Source: Clarkia xantiana subsp. parviflora (taxonomy: Eukaryota; Streptophyta; Magnoliopsida; Myrtales; Onagraceae). From it: a stretch of 64,000 bases of DNA. The stretch lies in assembly GCA_036873135.1 (NCBI GenBank), contig JAPTYO010000005.1:20319913-20383912 (forward strand). The letters are read 5' to 3'. Shown piece after piece: positions 24,901 through 39,200 of this stretch. The notes beneath the pieces were generated by a model that made no database searches, was not told the DNA's origin, and was given only the letters and a program-made list of their open reading frames with translations. The translations under genes and the position numbers were made by a program. Numbering within the stretch: position 1 is the first letter of the stretch; each line of letters begins with the position of its first letter.

Positions 24901-27900
24901 ATGGATGTCGGCGTGGGGAAGTGCTTTGCAATCGCACTCCCGGCGCAACCATCTCGTAATCGCTTCTAATTTTGTAGAGACATCACTAGTGGTACCAAGA
25001 GCAGCTCCACCTAGATTCACGCAATTATCTCGAGATACTATTTTTCTCAATTTCCCGAGTTAAAAATCCAAAAAGTTCAAATATTCGTACAAAATCACCA
25101 AATCAGCGGAACCAAGTTTTTGATTCCTTCTAACCTTTTTTCCCACATAATAGTCGAAACACATCCAAAGAATCGATCGAAATGAAACTTTTAGTAATAG
25201 CCCACCCGCTATGCCAAGGCACTGTTGAAGCTTGGAAAAGTCCCACAGCCAAGGCCGCCAGGCATGGGAAAATCCCACAGCCATGGATGTCGGCGTGGGA
25301 AAGTGCTTGGCAAACGCACTCCCGTCGCAACCATCTCGTAATCGCTCCTAATTTTGTAGAGACATCACTAGTGGTACCAAGAGCACCTCCACCAAGTTTC
25401 ACGCAATTATCTCGAGATACTATTTTTCTCAATTTCACGAGCAAAAAGCCTGAAAAGTTCAAATATTCGTACAAAATCACCAAATCAGCGGAACCAAGTT
25501 TTTGATTCCTTCTAACTTGTTTTCCCAGCATAATAGTCGAAACACATCCAAAAAATCGATCGAAATGCAACTTTTAGTAATCGCCCACCTGTTATGCCAA
25601 TGCTCTGTCGAGGCATGAGAAAATCCCACAGCCAAGGCCGCCAGGCATGGGAAAATCCCACAGCCATGGATGTCGGCGTGGGGAAGTGCTTGGCAAACGC
25701 ACTCATGGCGCAACCATCTTGTAATCGCTTCTAATTTTGTAGAGACATCACTAGTGGTACCAAGAGTAGCTCCACCAAGTTTCACGCAATTATCTCGAGA
25801 TACTATTTTTCTCAATTTCCAGAGCTAAAAACCTGAAAAGTTCAAATATTCGTACAAAATCACCAAATCAGCGGAACCAAGTTTTTGATACCTTCTAACT
25901 TGTTTTCCCAGCATAATAGTCGAAACACATCCAAAAAATCGATCGAAATGCAACTTTTATTAATTGCCCACCTGCTATGCCAATGCACTGTCGAGGCATG
26001 GGAAAATCCCACAGCCAAGGCCGCCAGACATGGGAAAATCCCACAGCCATGGATGTCGGCGTGGGGAAGTGCTTTGCAATCGCACTCCCGGCGCAACCAT
26101 CTCGTAATCGCTTCTAATTTTGTAGAGACATCACTAGTGGTACCAAGAGCAGCTCCACCTAGATTCACGCAATTATCTCGAGATACTATTTTTCTCAATT
26201 TCCCGAGCTAAAAATCCTAAAAGTTCAAATATTCGTACAAAATCACCAAATCAGCGGAACCAAGTTTTTGATTCCTTCTAACCTTTTTTCCCACATAATA
26301 GTCGAAACACATCCAAAGAATCGATCGAAATGAAACTTTTAGTAATAGCCCACCCGCTATGCCAAGGCACTGTTGAAGCTTGGAAAAGTCCCACAGCCAA
26401 GGCCGCCAGGCATGGGAAAATCCCACAGCCATGGATGTCGGCGTGGGAAAGTGCTTGGCAAACGCACTCCCGTCGCAACCATCTCGTAATCGCTCCTAAT
26501 TTTGTAGAGACATCACTAGTGGTACCAATAGCACCTCCACCAAGTTTCACGCAATTATCTCGAGATACTATTTTTCTCAATTTCACGAGCAAAAAGCCTG
26601 AAAAGTTCAAATATTCGTACAAAATCACCAAATCAGCGGAACCAAGTTTTTGATTCCTTCTAACTTGTTTTCCCAGCATAATAGTCGAAACACATCCAAA
26701 AAATCGATCGAAATGCAACTTTTAGTAATCGCCCACCTGTTATGCCAATGCTCTGTCGAGGCATGAGAAAATCCCACAGCCAAGGCCGCCAGGCATGGGA
26801 AAATCCCACAGCCATGGATGTCGGCGTGGGGAAGTGCTTGGCAAACGCACTCATGGCGCAACCATCTTGTAATCGCTTCTAATTTTGTAGAGACATCACT
26901 AGTGGTACCAAGAGTAGCTCCACCAAGTTTCACGCAATTATCTCGAGATACTATTTTTCTCAATTTCCAGAGCTAAAAACCTGAAAAGTTCAAATATTCG
27001 TACAAAATCACCAAATCAGCGGAACCAAGTTTTTGATACCTTCTAACTTGTTTTCCCAGCATAATAGTCGAAACACATCCAAAAAATCGATCGAAATGCA
27101 ACTTTTATTAATTGCCCACCTGCTATGCCAATGCACTGTCGAGGCATGGGAAAATCCCACAGCCAAGGCCGCCAGACATGGGAAAATCCCACAGCCATGG
27201 ATGTCGGCGTGGGAAGTGCTTTGCAATCGCACTCCCGGCGCAACCATCTCGTAATCGCTTCTAATTTTGTAGAGACATCACTAGTGGTACCAAGAGCAGC
27301 TCCACCTAGATTCACGCAATTATCTCGAGATACTATTTTTCTCAATTTCCCGAGCTAAAAATCCAAAAAGTTCAAATATTCGTACAAAATCACCAAATCA
27401 GCGGAACCAAGTTTTTGATTCCTTCTAACTTTTTTCCCAACATAATAGTCGAAACACATCCAAAGAATCGATCGAAATGAAACTTTTAGTAATAGCCCAC
27501 CCGCTATGCCAAGGCACTGTTGAAGCTTGGAAAAGTCCCACAGCCAAGGCCGCCAGGCATGGGAAAATCCCACAGCCATGGATGTCGGCGTGGGAAAGTG
27601 CTTGGCAAACGCACTCCCGTCGCAACCATCTCGTAATCGCTCCTAATTTTGTAGAGACATCACTAGTGGTACCAATAGCACCTCCACCAAGTTTCACGCA
27701 ATTATCTCGAGATACTATTTTTCTCAATTTCACGAGCAAAAAGCCTGAAAAGTTCAAATATTCGTACAAAATCACCAAATCAGCGGAACCAAGTTTTTGA
27801 TTCCTTCTAACTTGTTTTCCCAGCATAATAGTCGAAACACATCCAAAAAATCGATCGAAATGCAACTTTTAGTAATCGCCCACCTGTTATGCCAATGCTC

Positions 27901-30900
27901 TGTCGAGGCATGAGAAAATCCCACAGCCAAGGCCGCCAGGCATGGGAAAATCCCACAGCCATGGATGTCGGCGTGGGGAAGTGCTTGGCAAACGCACTCA
28001 TGGCGCAACCATCTTGTAATCGCTTCTAATTTTGTAGAGACATCACTAGTGGTACCAAGAGTAGCTCCACCAAGTTTCACGCAATTATCTCGAGATACTA
28101 TTTTTCTCAATTTCCAGAGCTAAAAACCTGAAAAGTTCAAATATTCGTACAAAATCACCAAATCAGCGGAACCAAGTTTTTGATACCTTCTAACTTGTTT
28201 TCCCAGCATAATAGTCGAAACACATCCAAAAAATCGATCGAAATGCAACTTTTATTAATTGCCCACCTGCTATGCCAATGCACTGTCGAGGCATGGGAAA
28301 ATCCCACAGCCAAGGCCGCCAGACATGGGAAAATCCCACAGCCATGGATGTCGGCGTGGGGAAGTGCTTTGCAATCGCACTCCCGGCGCAACCATCTCGT
28401 AATCGCTTCTAATTTTGTAGAGACATCACTAGTGGTACCAAGAGCAGCTCCACCTAGATTCACGCAATTATCTCGAGATACTATTTTTCTCAATTTCCCG
28501 AGCTAAAAACCCGAAAAGTTCAAATATTCGTACAAAATCACCAAATCAGCGGAACCAAGTTTTTGATTCCTTCTAACTTTTTTCCCAACATAATAGTCGA
28601 AACACATCCAAAGAATCGATCGAAATGAAACTTTTAGTAATAGCCCACCCGCTATGCCAAGGCACTGTTGAAGCTTGGAAAAGTCCCACAGCCAAGGCCG
28701 CCAGGCATGGGAAAATCCCACAGCCATGGATGTCGGCGTGGGAAAGTGCTTGGCAAACGCACTCCCGTCGCAACCATCTCGTAATCGCTCCTAATTTTGT
28801 AGAGACATCACTAGTGGTACCAAGAGCACCTCCACCAAGTTTCACGCAATTATCTCGAGATACTATTTTTCTCAATTTCACGAGCAAAAAGCCTGAAAAG
28901 TTCAAATATTCGTACAAAATCACCAAATCAGCGGAACCAAGTTTTTGATTCCTTCTAACTTGTTTTCCCAGCATAATAGTCGAAACACATCCAAAAAATC
29001 GATCGAAATGCAACTTTTAGTAATCGCCCACCTGTTATGCCAATGCTCTGTCGAGGCATGAGAAAATCCCACAGCCAAGGCCGCCAGGCATGGGAAAATC
29101 CCACAGCCATGGATGTCGGCGTGGGGAAGTGCTTGGCAAACGCACTCATGGCGCAACCATCTTGTAATCGCTTCTAATTTTGTAGAGACATCACTAGTGG
29201 TACCAAGAGTAGCTCCACCAAGTTTCACGCAATTATCTCGAGATACTATTTTTCTCAATTTCCAGAGCTAAAAACCTGAAAAGTTCAAATATTCGTACAA
29301 AATCACCAAATCAGCGGAACCAAGTTTTTGATACCTTCTAACTTGTTTTCCCAGCATAATAGTCGAAACACATCCAAAAAATCGATCGAAATGCAACTTT
29401 TATTAATTGCCCACCTGCTATGCCAATGCACTGTCGAGGCATGGGAAAATCCCACAGCCAAGGCCGCCAGACATGGGAAAATCCCACAGCCATGGATGTC
29501 GGCGTGGGGAAGTGCTTTGCAATCGCACTCCCGGCGCAACCATCTCGTAATCGCTTCTAATTTTGTAGAGACATCACTAGTGGTACCAAGAGCAGCTCCA
29601 CCTAGATTCACGCAATTATCTCGAGATACTATTTTTCTCAATTTCCCGAGCTAAAAATCCAAAAAGTTCAAATATTCGTACAAAATCACCAAATCAGCGG
29701 AACCAAGTTTTTGATTCCTTCTAACCTTTTTTCCCAACATAATAGTCGAAACACATCCAAAGAATCGATCGAAATGAAACTTTTAGTAATAGCCCACCCG
29801 CTATGCCAAGGCACTGTTGAAGCTTGGAAAAGTCCCACAGCCAAGGCCGCCAGGCATGGGAAAATCCCACAGCCATGGATGTCGGCGTGGGAAAGTGCTT
29901 GGCAAACGCACTCCCGTCGCAACCATCTCGTAATCGCTCCTAATTTTGTAGAGACATCACTAGTGGTACCAATAGCACCTCCACCAAGTTTCACGCAATT
30001 ATCTCGAGATACTATTTTTCTCAATTTCACGAGCAAAAAGCCTGAAAAGTTCAAATATTCGTACAAAATCACCAAATCAGCGGAACCAAGTTTTTGATTC
30101 CTTCTAACTTGTTTTCCCAGCATAATAGTCGAAACACATCCAAAAAATCGATCGAAATGCAACTTTTAGTAATCGCCCACCTGTTATGCCAATGCTCTGT
30201 CGAGGCATGAGAAAATCCCACAGCCAAGGCCGCCAGGCATGGGAAAATCCCACAGCCATGGATGTCGGCGTGGGGAAGTGCTTGGCAAACGCACTCATGG
30301 CGCAACCATCTTGTAATCGCTTCTAATTTTGTAGAGACATCACTAGTGGTACCAAGAGTAGCTCCACCAAGTTTCACGCAATTATCTCGAGATACTATTT
30401 TTCTCAATTTCCAGAGCTAAAAACCTGAAAAGTTCAAATATTCGTACAAAATCACCAAATCAGCGGAACCAAGTTTTTGATACCTTCTAACTTGTTTTCC
30501 CAGCATAATAGTCGAAACACATCCAAAAAATCGATCGAAATGCAACTTTTATTAATTGCCCACCTGCTATGCCAATGCACTGTCGAGGCATGGGAAAATC
30601 CCACAGCCAAGGCCGCCAGACATGGGAAAATCCCACAGCCATGGATGTCGGCGTGGGAAAGTGCTTTGCAATCGCACTCCCGGCGCAACCATCTCGTAAT
30701 CGCTTCTAATTTTGTAGAGACATCACTAGTGGTACCAAGAGCAGCTCCACCTAGATTCACGCAATTATCTCGAGATACTATTTTTCTCAATTTCCCGAGT
30801 TAAAAATCCAAAAAGTTCAAATATTCGTACAAAATCACCAAATCAGCGGAACCAAGTTTTTGATTCCTTCTAACCTTTTTTCCCAACATAATAGTCGAAA

Positions 30901-33900
30901 CACATCCAAAGAATCGATCGAAATGAAACTTTTAGTAATAGCCCACCCGCTATGCCAAGGCACTGTTGAAGCTTGGAAAAGTCCCACAGCCAAGGCCGCC
31001 AGGCATGGGAAAATCCCACAGCCATGGATGTCGGCGTGGGAAAGTGCTTGGCAAACGCACTCCCGTCGCAACCATCTCGTAATCGCTCCTAATTTTGTAG
31101 AGACATCACTAGTGGTACCAATAGCACCTCCACCAAGTTTCACGCAATTATCTCGAGATACTATTTTTCTCAATTTCACGAGCAAAAAGCCTGAAAAGTT
31201 CAAATATTCGTACAAAATCACCAAATCAGCGGAACCAAGTTTTTGATTCCTTCTAACTTGTTTTCCCAGCATAATAGTCGAAACACATCCAAAAAATCGA
31301 TCGAAATGCAACTTTTAGTAATCGCCCACCTGTTATGCCAATGCTCTGTCGAGGCATGAGAAAATCCCACAGCCAAGGCCGCCAGGCATGGGAAAATCCC
31401 ACAGCCATGGATGTCGGCGTGGGGAAGTGCTTGGCAAACGCACTCATGGCGCAACCATCTTGTAATCGCTTCTAATTTTGTAGAGACATCACTAGTGGTA
31501 CCAAGAGTAGCTCCACCAAGTTTCACGCAATTATCTCGAGATACTATTTTTCTCAATTTCCAGAGCTAAAAACCTGAAAAGTTCAAATATTCGTACAAAA
31601 TCACCAAATCAGCGGAACCAAGTTTTTGATACCTTCTAACTTGTTTTCCCAGCATAATAGTCGAAACACATCCAAAAAATCGATCGAAATGCAACTTTTA
31701 TTAATTGCCCACCTGCTATGCCAATGCACTGTCGAGGCATGGGAAAATCCCACAGCCAAGGCCGCCAGACATGGGAAAATCCCACAGCCATGGATGTCGG
31801 CGTGGGGAAGTGCTTTGCAATCGCACTCCCGGCGCAACCATCTCGTAATCGCTTCTAATTTTGTAGAGACATCACTAGTGGTACCAAGAGCAGCTCCACC
31901 TAGATTCACGCAATTATCTCGAGATACTATTTTTCTCAATTTCCCGAGCTAAAACCCGAAAAGTTCAAATATTCGTACAAAATCACCAAATCAGCGGAAC
32001 CAAGTTTTTGATTCCTTCTAACTTGTTTTCCCAACATAATAGTCGAAACACATCCAAAGAATCGATCGAAATGAAACTTTTAGTAATAGCCCACCCGCTA
32101 TGCCAAGGCACTGTTGAAGCTTGGAAAAGTCCCACAGCCAAGGCCGCCAGGCATGGGAAAATCCCACAGCCATGGATGTCGGCGTGGGAAAGTGCTTGGC
32201 AAACGCACTCCCGTCGCAACCATCTCGTAATCGCTCCTAATTTTGTAGAGACATCACTAGTGGTACCAATAGCACCTCCACCAAGTTTCACGCAATTATC
32301 TCGAGATACTATTTTTCTCAATTTCACGAGCAAAAAGCCTGAAAAGTTCAAATATTCGTACAAAATCACCAAATCAGCGGAACCAAGTTTTTGATTCCTT
32401 CTAACTTGTTTTCCCAGCATAATAGTCGAAACACATCCAAAAAATCGATCGAAATGCAACTTTTAGTAATCGCCCACCTGTTATGCCAATGCTCTGTCGA
32501 GGCATGAGAAAATCCCACAGCCAAGGCCGCCAGGCATGGGAAAATCCCACAGCCATGGATGTCGGCGTGGGGAAGTGCTTGGCAAACGCACTCATGGCGC
32601 AACCATCTTGTAATCGCTTCTAATTTTGTAGAGACATCACTAGTGGTACCAAGAGTAGCTCCACCAAGTTTCACGCAATTATCTCGAGATACTATTTTTC
32701 TCAATTTCAGAGCTAAAAACCTGAAAAGTTCAAATATTCGTACAAAATCACCAAATCAGCGGAACCAAGTTTTTGATACCTTCTAACTTGTTTTCCCAGC
32801 ATAATAGTCGAAACACATCCAAAAAATCGATCGAAATGCAACTTTTATTAATTGCCCACCTGCTATGCCAATGCACTGTCGAGGCATGGGAAAATCCCAC
32901 AGCCAAGGCCGCCAGACATGGGAAAATCCCACAGCCATGGATGTCGGCGTGGGGAAGTGCTTTGCAATCGCACTCCCGGCGCAACCATCTCGTAATCGCT
33001 TCTAATTTTGTAGAGACATCACTAGTGGTACCAAGAGCAGCTCCACCTAGATTCACGCAATTATCTCGAGATACTATTTTTCTCAATTTCCCGAGTTAAA
33101 AATCCAAAAAGTTCAAATATTCGTACAAAATCACCAAATCAGCGGAACCAAGTTTTTGATTCCTTCTAACCTTTTTTCCCAACATAATAGTCGAAACACA
33201 TCCAAAGAATCGATCGAAATGAAACTTTTAGTAATAGCCCACCCGCTATGCCAAGGCACTGTTGAAGCTTGGAAAAGTCCCACAGCCAAGGCCGCCAGGC
33301 ATGGGAAAATCCCACAGCCATGGATGTCGGCGTGGGAAAGTGCTTGGCAAACGCACTCCCGTCGCAACCATCTCGTAATCGCTCCTAATTTTGTAGAGAC
33401 ATCACTAGTGGTACCAAGAGCACCTCCACCAAGTTTCACGCAATTATCTCGAGATACTATTTTTCTCAATTTCACGAGCAAAAAGCCTGAAAAGTTCAAA
33501 TATTCGTACAAAATCACCAAATCAGCGGAACCAAGTTTTTGATTCCTTCTAACTTGTTTTCCCAGCATAATAGTCGAAACACATCCAAAAAATCGATCGA
33601 AATGCAACTTTTAGTAATCGCCCACCTGTTATGCCAATGCTCTGTCGAGGCATGAGAAAATCCCACAGCCAAGGCCGCCAGGCATGGGAAAATCCCACAG
33701 CCATGGATGTCGGCGTGGGGAAGTGCTTGGCAAACGCACTCATGGCGCAACCATCTTGTAATCGCTTCTAATTTTGTAGAGACATCACTAGTGGTACCAA
33801 GAGTAGCTCCACCAAGTTTCACGCAATTATCTCGAGATACTATTTTTCTCAATTTCAGAGCTAAAAACCTGAAAAGTTCAAATATTCGTACAAAATCACC

Positions 33901-33920
33901 AAATCAGCGGAACCAAGTTT

Positions 33921-34303
33921 TTGATACCTTCTAACTTGTTTTCCCAGCATAATAGTCGAAACACATCCAAAAAATCGATCGAAATGCAACTTTTAGTAAT
34001 TGCCCACCTGCTATGCCAATGCACTGTCGAGGCATGGGAAAATCCCACAGCCAAGGCCGCCAGGCATGGGAAAATCCCACAGCCATGGATGTCGGCGTGG
34101 GGAAGTGCTTGGCAAACGCACTCCCGGCGCAACCATCTCGTAATCGCTTCTAATTTTGTAGAGACATCACTAGTGGTACCAAGAGCAGCTCCACCAAGTT
34201 TCACGCAATTATCTCGAGATACTATTTTTCTCAATTTCCCGAGCTAAAAACCTGAAAAGTTCAAATATTCGTACAAAATCACCAAATCAGCGGAACCAAG
34301 TTT
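33921..34303. repeat. Hybrid C/C' monomer at the right edge of block IV
   Basis: It starts with the C-specific ttgatacc and then has ttagtaattgccc, gccaggcatg, cttggcaaacgc and caccaagtttc, which are the C' states. The switch lies somewhere between 33,927 and about 34,105; diagnostic sites in between are shared with some C sub-variants. Confidence 0.7.
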
Positions 34304-36212
34304 TTGATTCCTTCTAACTTGTTTTCCCAGCATAATAGTCGAAACACATCCAAAAATCGATCGAAATGCAACTTTTAGTAATAGCCCACCTGCTATGCCA
34401 AGGCACTGTCGAAGCATGGGAAAATCCCACAGCCAAGGCCGCCAGGCATGGGAAAATCCCACAGCCATGGATGTCGGCGTGGGGAAGTGCTTGGCAAACG
34501 CACTCCCGGCGCAACCATCTCGTAATCGCTTCTAATTTTGTAGAGACATCACTAGTGGTACCAAGAGCACCTCCACCAAGTTTCACGCAATTATCTCGAG
34601 ATACTATTTTTCTCAATTTCCCGAGCTAAAAACCTGAAAAGTTCAAATATTCGTACAAAATCACCAAATCAGCGGAACCAAGTTTTTGATTCCTTCTAAC
34701 TTTTTTCCCAACATAATAGTCGAAACACATCCAAAAAATCGATCGAAATGCAACTTTTAGTAATAGCCCACCCGCTATGCCAAGGCACTGTCGAGCATGG
34801 AAAATCCCACAGCCAAGGCCGCCAGGCATGGGAAAATCCCACAGCCATGGATGTCGGCGTGGGAAAGTGCTTGGCAAACGCACTCCCGGCGCAACCATCT
34901 CGTAATCGCTTCTAATTTTGTAGAGACATCACTAGTGGTACCAAGAGCACCTCCACCAAGTTTCACGCAATTATCTCGAGATACTATTTTTCTCAATTTC
35001 ACGAGCTAAAAACCTGAAAAGTTCAAATATTCGTACAAAATCACCAAATCAGCGGAACCAAGTTTTTGATTCCTTCTAACTTGTTTTCCCAGCATAATAG
35101 TCGAAACACATCCAAAAAATCGATCGAAATGCAACTTTTAGTAATCGCCCACCTGCTATGCCAATGCACTGTCGAGGCATGAGAAAATCCCACAGCCAAG
35201 GCCGCCAGGCATGGGAAAATCCCACAGCCATGGATGTCGGCGTGGGGAAGTGCTTGGCAAACGCACTCCCGGCGCAACCATCTCGTAATCGCTTCTAATT
35301 TTGTAGAGACATCACTAGTGGTACCAAGAGCAGCTCCACCAAGTTTCACGCAATTATCTCGAGATACTATTTTTCTCAATTTCCAGAGCTAAAAACCTGA
35401 AAAGTTCAAATATTCGTACAAAATCACCAAATCAGCGGAACCAAGTTTTTGATTCCTTCTAACTTGTTTTCCCAGCATAATAGTCGAAACACATCCAAAA
35501 AATCGATCGAAATGCAACTTTTAGTAATAGCCCACCTGCTATGCCAATGCACTGTCGAGGCATGGGAAAATCCCACAGCCAAGGCCGCCAGGCATGGGAA
35601 AATCCCACAGCCATGGATGTCGGCGTGGGGAAGTGCTTGGCAAACGCACTCCCGGCGCAACCATCTCGTAATCGCTTCTAATTTTGTAGAGACATCACTA
35701 GTGGTACCAAGAGCACCTCCACCAAGTTTCACGCAATTATCTCGAGATACTATTTTTCTCAATTTCCCGAGCTAAAAACCGAAAAGTTCAAATATTCGTA
35801 CAAAATCACCAAATCAGCGGAACCAAGTTTTTGATTCCTTCTAACTTGTTTTCCCAACATAATAGTCGAAACACATCCAAAGAATCGATCGAAATGCAAC
35901 TTTTAGTAATAGCCCACCCGCTATGCCAAGGCACTGTCGAAGCATGGAAAATCCCACAGCCAAGGCCGCCAGGCATGGGAAAATCCCACAGCCATGGATG
36001 TCGGCGTGGGAAAGTGCTTGGCAAACGCACTCCCGTCGCAACCATCTCGTAATCGCTTCTAATTTTGTAGAGACATCACTAGTGGTACCAAGAGCACCTC
36101 CACCAAGTTTCACGCAATTATCTCGAGATACTATTTTTCTCAATTTCCAGAGCTAAAAACCTGAAAAGTTCAAATATTCGTACAAAATCACCAAATCAGC
36201 GGAACCAAGTTT
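34304..36212. repeat. Irregular segment between trimer blocks IV and V (5 copies)
   Basis: Monomers start at 34,304, 34,686, 35,066, 35,449 and 35,831. They carry A', B' and C' signatures: caccccgctatg-type sites with gcatggaaaatccc, gcatgagaaa with cccggcgc, and gcatgggaaaatccc with cttggcaaacgc. The copy at 34,686 has gtcgagcatgg, one base shorter than usual. The last copy (35,831) is A' up to gcacctcc at about 36,100 and then ends with the B-type ttccagagc, just before the C that opens block V. Confidence 0.75.
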
Positions 36213-39200
36213 TTGATACCTTCTAACTTGTTTTCCCAGCATAATAGTCGAAACACATCCAAAAAATCGATCGAAATGCAACTTTTATTAATTGCCCACC
36301 TGCTATGCCAATGCACTGTCGAGGCATGGGAAAATCCCACAGCCAAGGCCGCCAGACATGGGAAAATCCCACAGCCATGGATGTCGGCGTGGGGAAGTGC
36401 TTTGCAATCGCACTCCCGGCGCAACCATCTCGTAATCGCTTCTAATTTTGTAGAGACATCACTAGTGGTACCAAGAGCAGCTCCACCTAGATTCACGCAA
36501 TTATCTCGAGATACTATTTTTCTCAATTTCCCGAGCTAAAAATCCAAAAAGTTCAAATATTCGTACAAAATCACCAAATCAGCGGAACCAAGTTTTTGAT
36601 TCCTTCTAACTTTTTTCCCAACATAATAGTCGAAACACATCCAAAGAATCGATCGAAATGAAACTTTTAGTAATAGCCCACCCGCTATGCCAAGGCACTG
36701 TTGAAGCTTGGAAAAGTCCCACAGCCAAGGCCGCCAGGCATGGGAAAATCCCACAGCCATGGATGTCGGCGTGGGAAAGTGCTTGGCAAACGCACTCCCG
36801 TCGCAACCATCTCGTAATCGCTCCTAATTTTGTAGAGACATCACTAGTGGTACCAAGAGCACCTCCACCAAGTTTCACGCAATTATCTCGAGATACTATT
36901 TTTCTCAATTTCACGAGCAAAAAGCCTGAAAAGTTCAAATATTCGTACAAAATCACCAAATCAGCGGAACCAAGTTTTTGATTCCTTCTAACTTGTTTTC
37001 CCAGCATAATAGTCGAAACACATCCAAAAAATCGATCGAAATGCAACTTTTAGTAATCGCCCACCTGTTATGCCAATGCTCTGTCGAGGCATGAGAAAAT
37101 CCCACAGCCAAGGCCGCCAGGCATGGGAAAATCCCACAGCCATGGATGTCGGCGTGGGGAAGTGCTTGGCAAACGCACTCATGGCGCAACCATCTTGTAA
37201 TCGCTTCTAATTTTGTAGAGACATCACTAGTGGTACCAAGAGTAGCTCCACCAAGTTTCACGCAATTATCTCGAGATACTATTTTTCTCAATTTCCAGAG
37301 CTAAAAACCTGAAAAGTTCAAATATTCGTACAAAATCACCAAATCAGCGGAACCAAGTTTTTGATACCTTCTAACTTGTTTTCCCAGCATAATAGTCGAA
37401 ACACATCCAAAAAATCGATCGAAATGCAACTTTTAGTAATTGCCCACCTGCTATGCCAATGCACTGTCGAGGCATGGGAAAATCCCACAGCCAAGGCCGC
37501 CAGACATGGGAAAATCCCACAGCCATGGATGTCGGCGTGGGGAAGTGCTTTGCAATCGCACTCCCGGCGCAACCATCTCGTAATCGCTTCTAATTTTGTA
37601 GAGACATCACTAGTGGTACCAAGAGCAGCTCCACCTAGATTCACGCAATTATCTCGAGATACTATTTTTCTCAATTTCCCGAGCTAAAAACCCGAAAAGT
37701 TCAAATATTCGTACAAAATCACCAAATCAGCGGAACCAAGTTTTTGATTCCTTCTAACTTGTTTTCCCAACATAATAGTCGAAACACATCCAAAGAATCG
37801 ATCGAAATGAAACTTTTAGTAATAGCCCACCCGCTATGCCAAGGCACTGTTGAAGCTTGGAAAAGTCCCACAGCCAAGGCCGCCAGGCATGGGAAAATCC
37901 CACAGCCATGGATGTCGGCGTGGGAAAGTGCTTGGCAAACGCACTCCCGTCGCAACCATCTCGTAATCGCTTCTAATTTTGTAGAGACATCACTAGTGGT
38001 ACCAAGAGCACCTCCACCAAGTTTCACGCAATTATCTCGAGATACTATTTTTCTCAATTTCACGAGCAAAAAGCCTGAAAAGTTCAAATATTCGTACAAA
38101 ATCACCAAATCAGCGGAACCAAGTTTTTGATTCCTTCTAACTTGTTTTCCCAGCATAATAGTCGAAACACATCCAAAAAATCGATCGAAATGCAACTTTT
38201 AGTAATCGCCCACCTGTTATGCCAATGCTCTGTCGAGGCATGAGAAAATCCCACAGCCAAGGCCGCCAGGCATGGGAAAATCCCACAGCCATGGATGTCG
38301 GCGTGGGGAAGTGCTTGGCAAACGCACTCATGGCGCAACCATCTTGTAATCGCTTCTAATTTTGTAGAGACATCACTAGTGGTACCAAGAGTAGCTCCAC
38401 CAAGTTTCACGCAATTATCTCGAGATACTATTTTTCTCAATTTCCAGAGCTAAAAACCTGAAAAGTTCAAATATTCGTACAAAATCACCAAATCAGCGGA
38501 ACCAAGTTTTTGATACCTTCTAACTTGTTTTCCCAGCATAATAGTCGAAACACATCCAAAAAATCGATCGAAATGCAACTTTTATTAATTGCCCACCTGC
38601 TATGCCAATGCACTGTCGAGGCATGGGAAAATCCCACAGCCAAGGCCGCCAGGCATGGGAAAATCCCACAGCCATGGATGTCGGCGTGGGAAGTGCTTTG
38701 CAATCGCACTCCCGGCGCAACCATCTCGTAATCGCTTCTAATTTTGTAGAGACATCACTAGTGGTACCAAGAGCAGCTCCACCTAGATTCACGCAATTAT
38801 CTCGAGATACTATTTTTCTCAATTTCCCGAGCTAAAAATCCAAAAAGTTCAAATATTCGTACAAAATCACCAAATCAGCGGAACCAAGTTTTTGATTCCT
38901 TCTAACCTTTTTTCCCAACATAATAGTCGAAACACATCCAAAGAATCGATCGAAATGAAACTTTTAGTAATAGCCCACCCGCTATGCCAAGGCACTGTTG
39001 AAGCTTGGAAAAGTCCCACAGCCAAGGCCGCCAGGCATGGGAAAATCCCACAGCCATGGATGTCGGCGTGGGAAAGTGCTTGGCAAACGCACTCCCGTCG
39101 CAACCATCTCGTAATCGCTCCTAATTTTGTAGAGACATCACTAGTGGTACCAATAGCACCTCCACCAAGTTTCACGCAATTATCTCGAGATACTATTTTT

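Larger units (their letters stand above)
18615..34303. repeat. Trimer block IV: 13 consecutive A-B-C units
   Basis: After the A'/B hybrid and one C (18,997), A starts are 19,379; 20,527; 21,677; 22,825; 23,972; 25,120; 26,268; 27,415; 28,563; 29,711; 30,860; 32,008; 33,156. Each A is followed by B and C in order. The period is 1,147-1,150 bp. The final C (33,921) is hybrid. Many A copies have a shortened boundary (accttttttccc or acttttttccc, preceded by taaaaatccaaaaag). Copies 20,527 and 32,008 have acttgttttccc and acccgaaaag instead. This is the most homogeneous stretch of the window. Confidence 0.93.
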
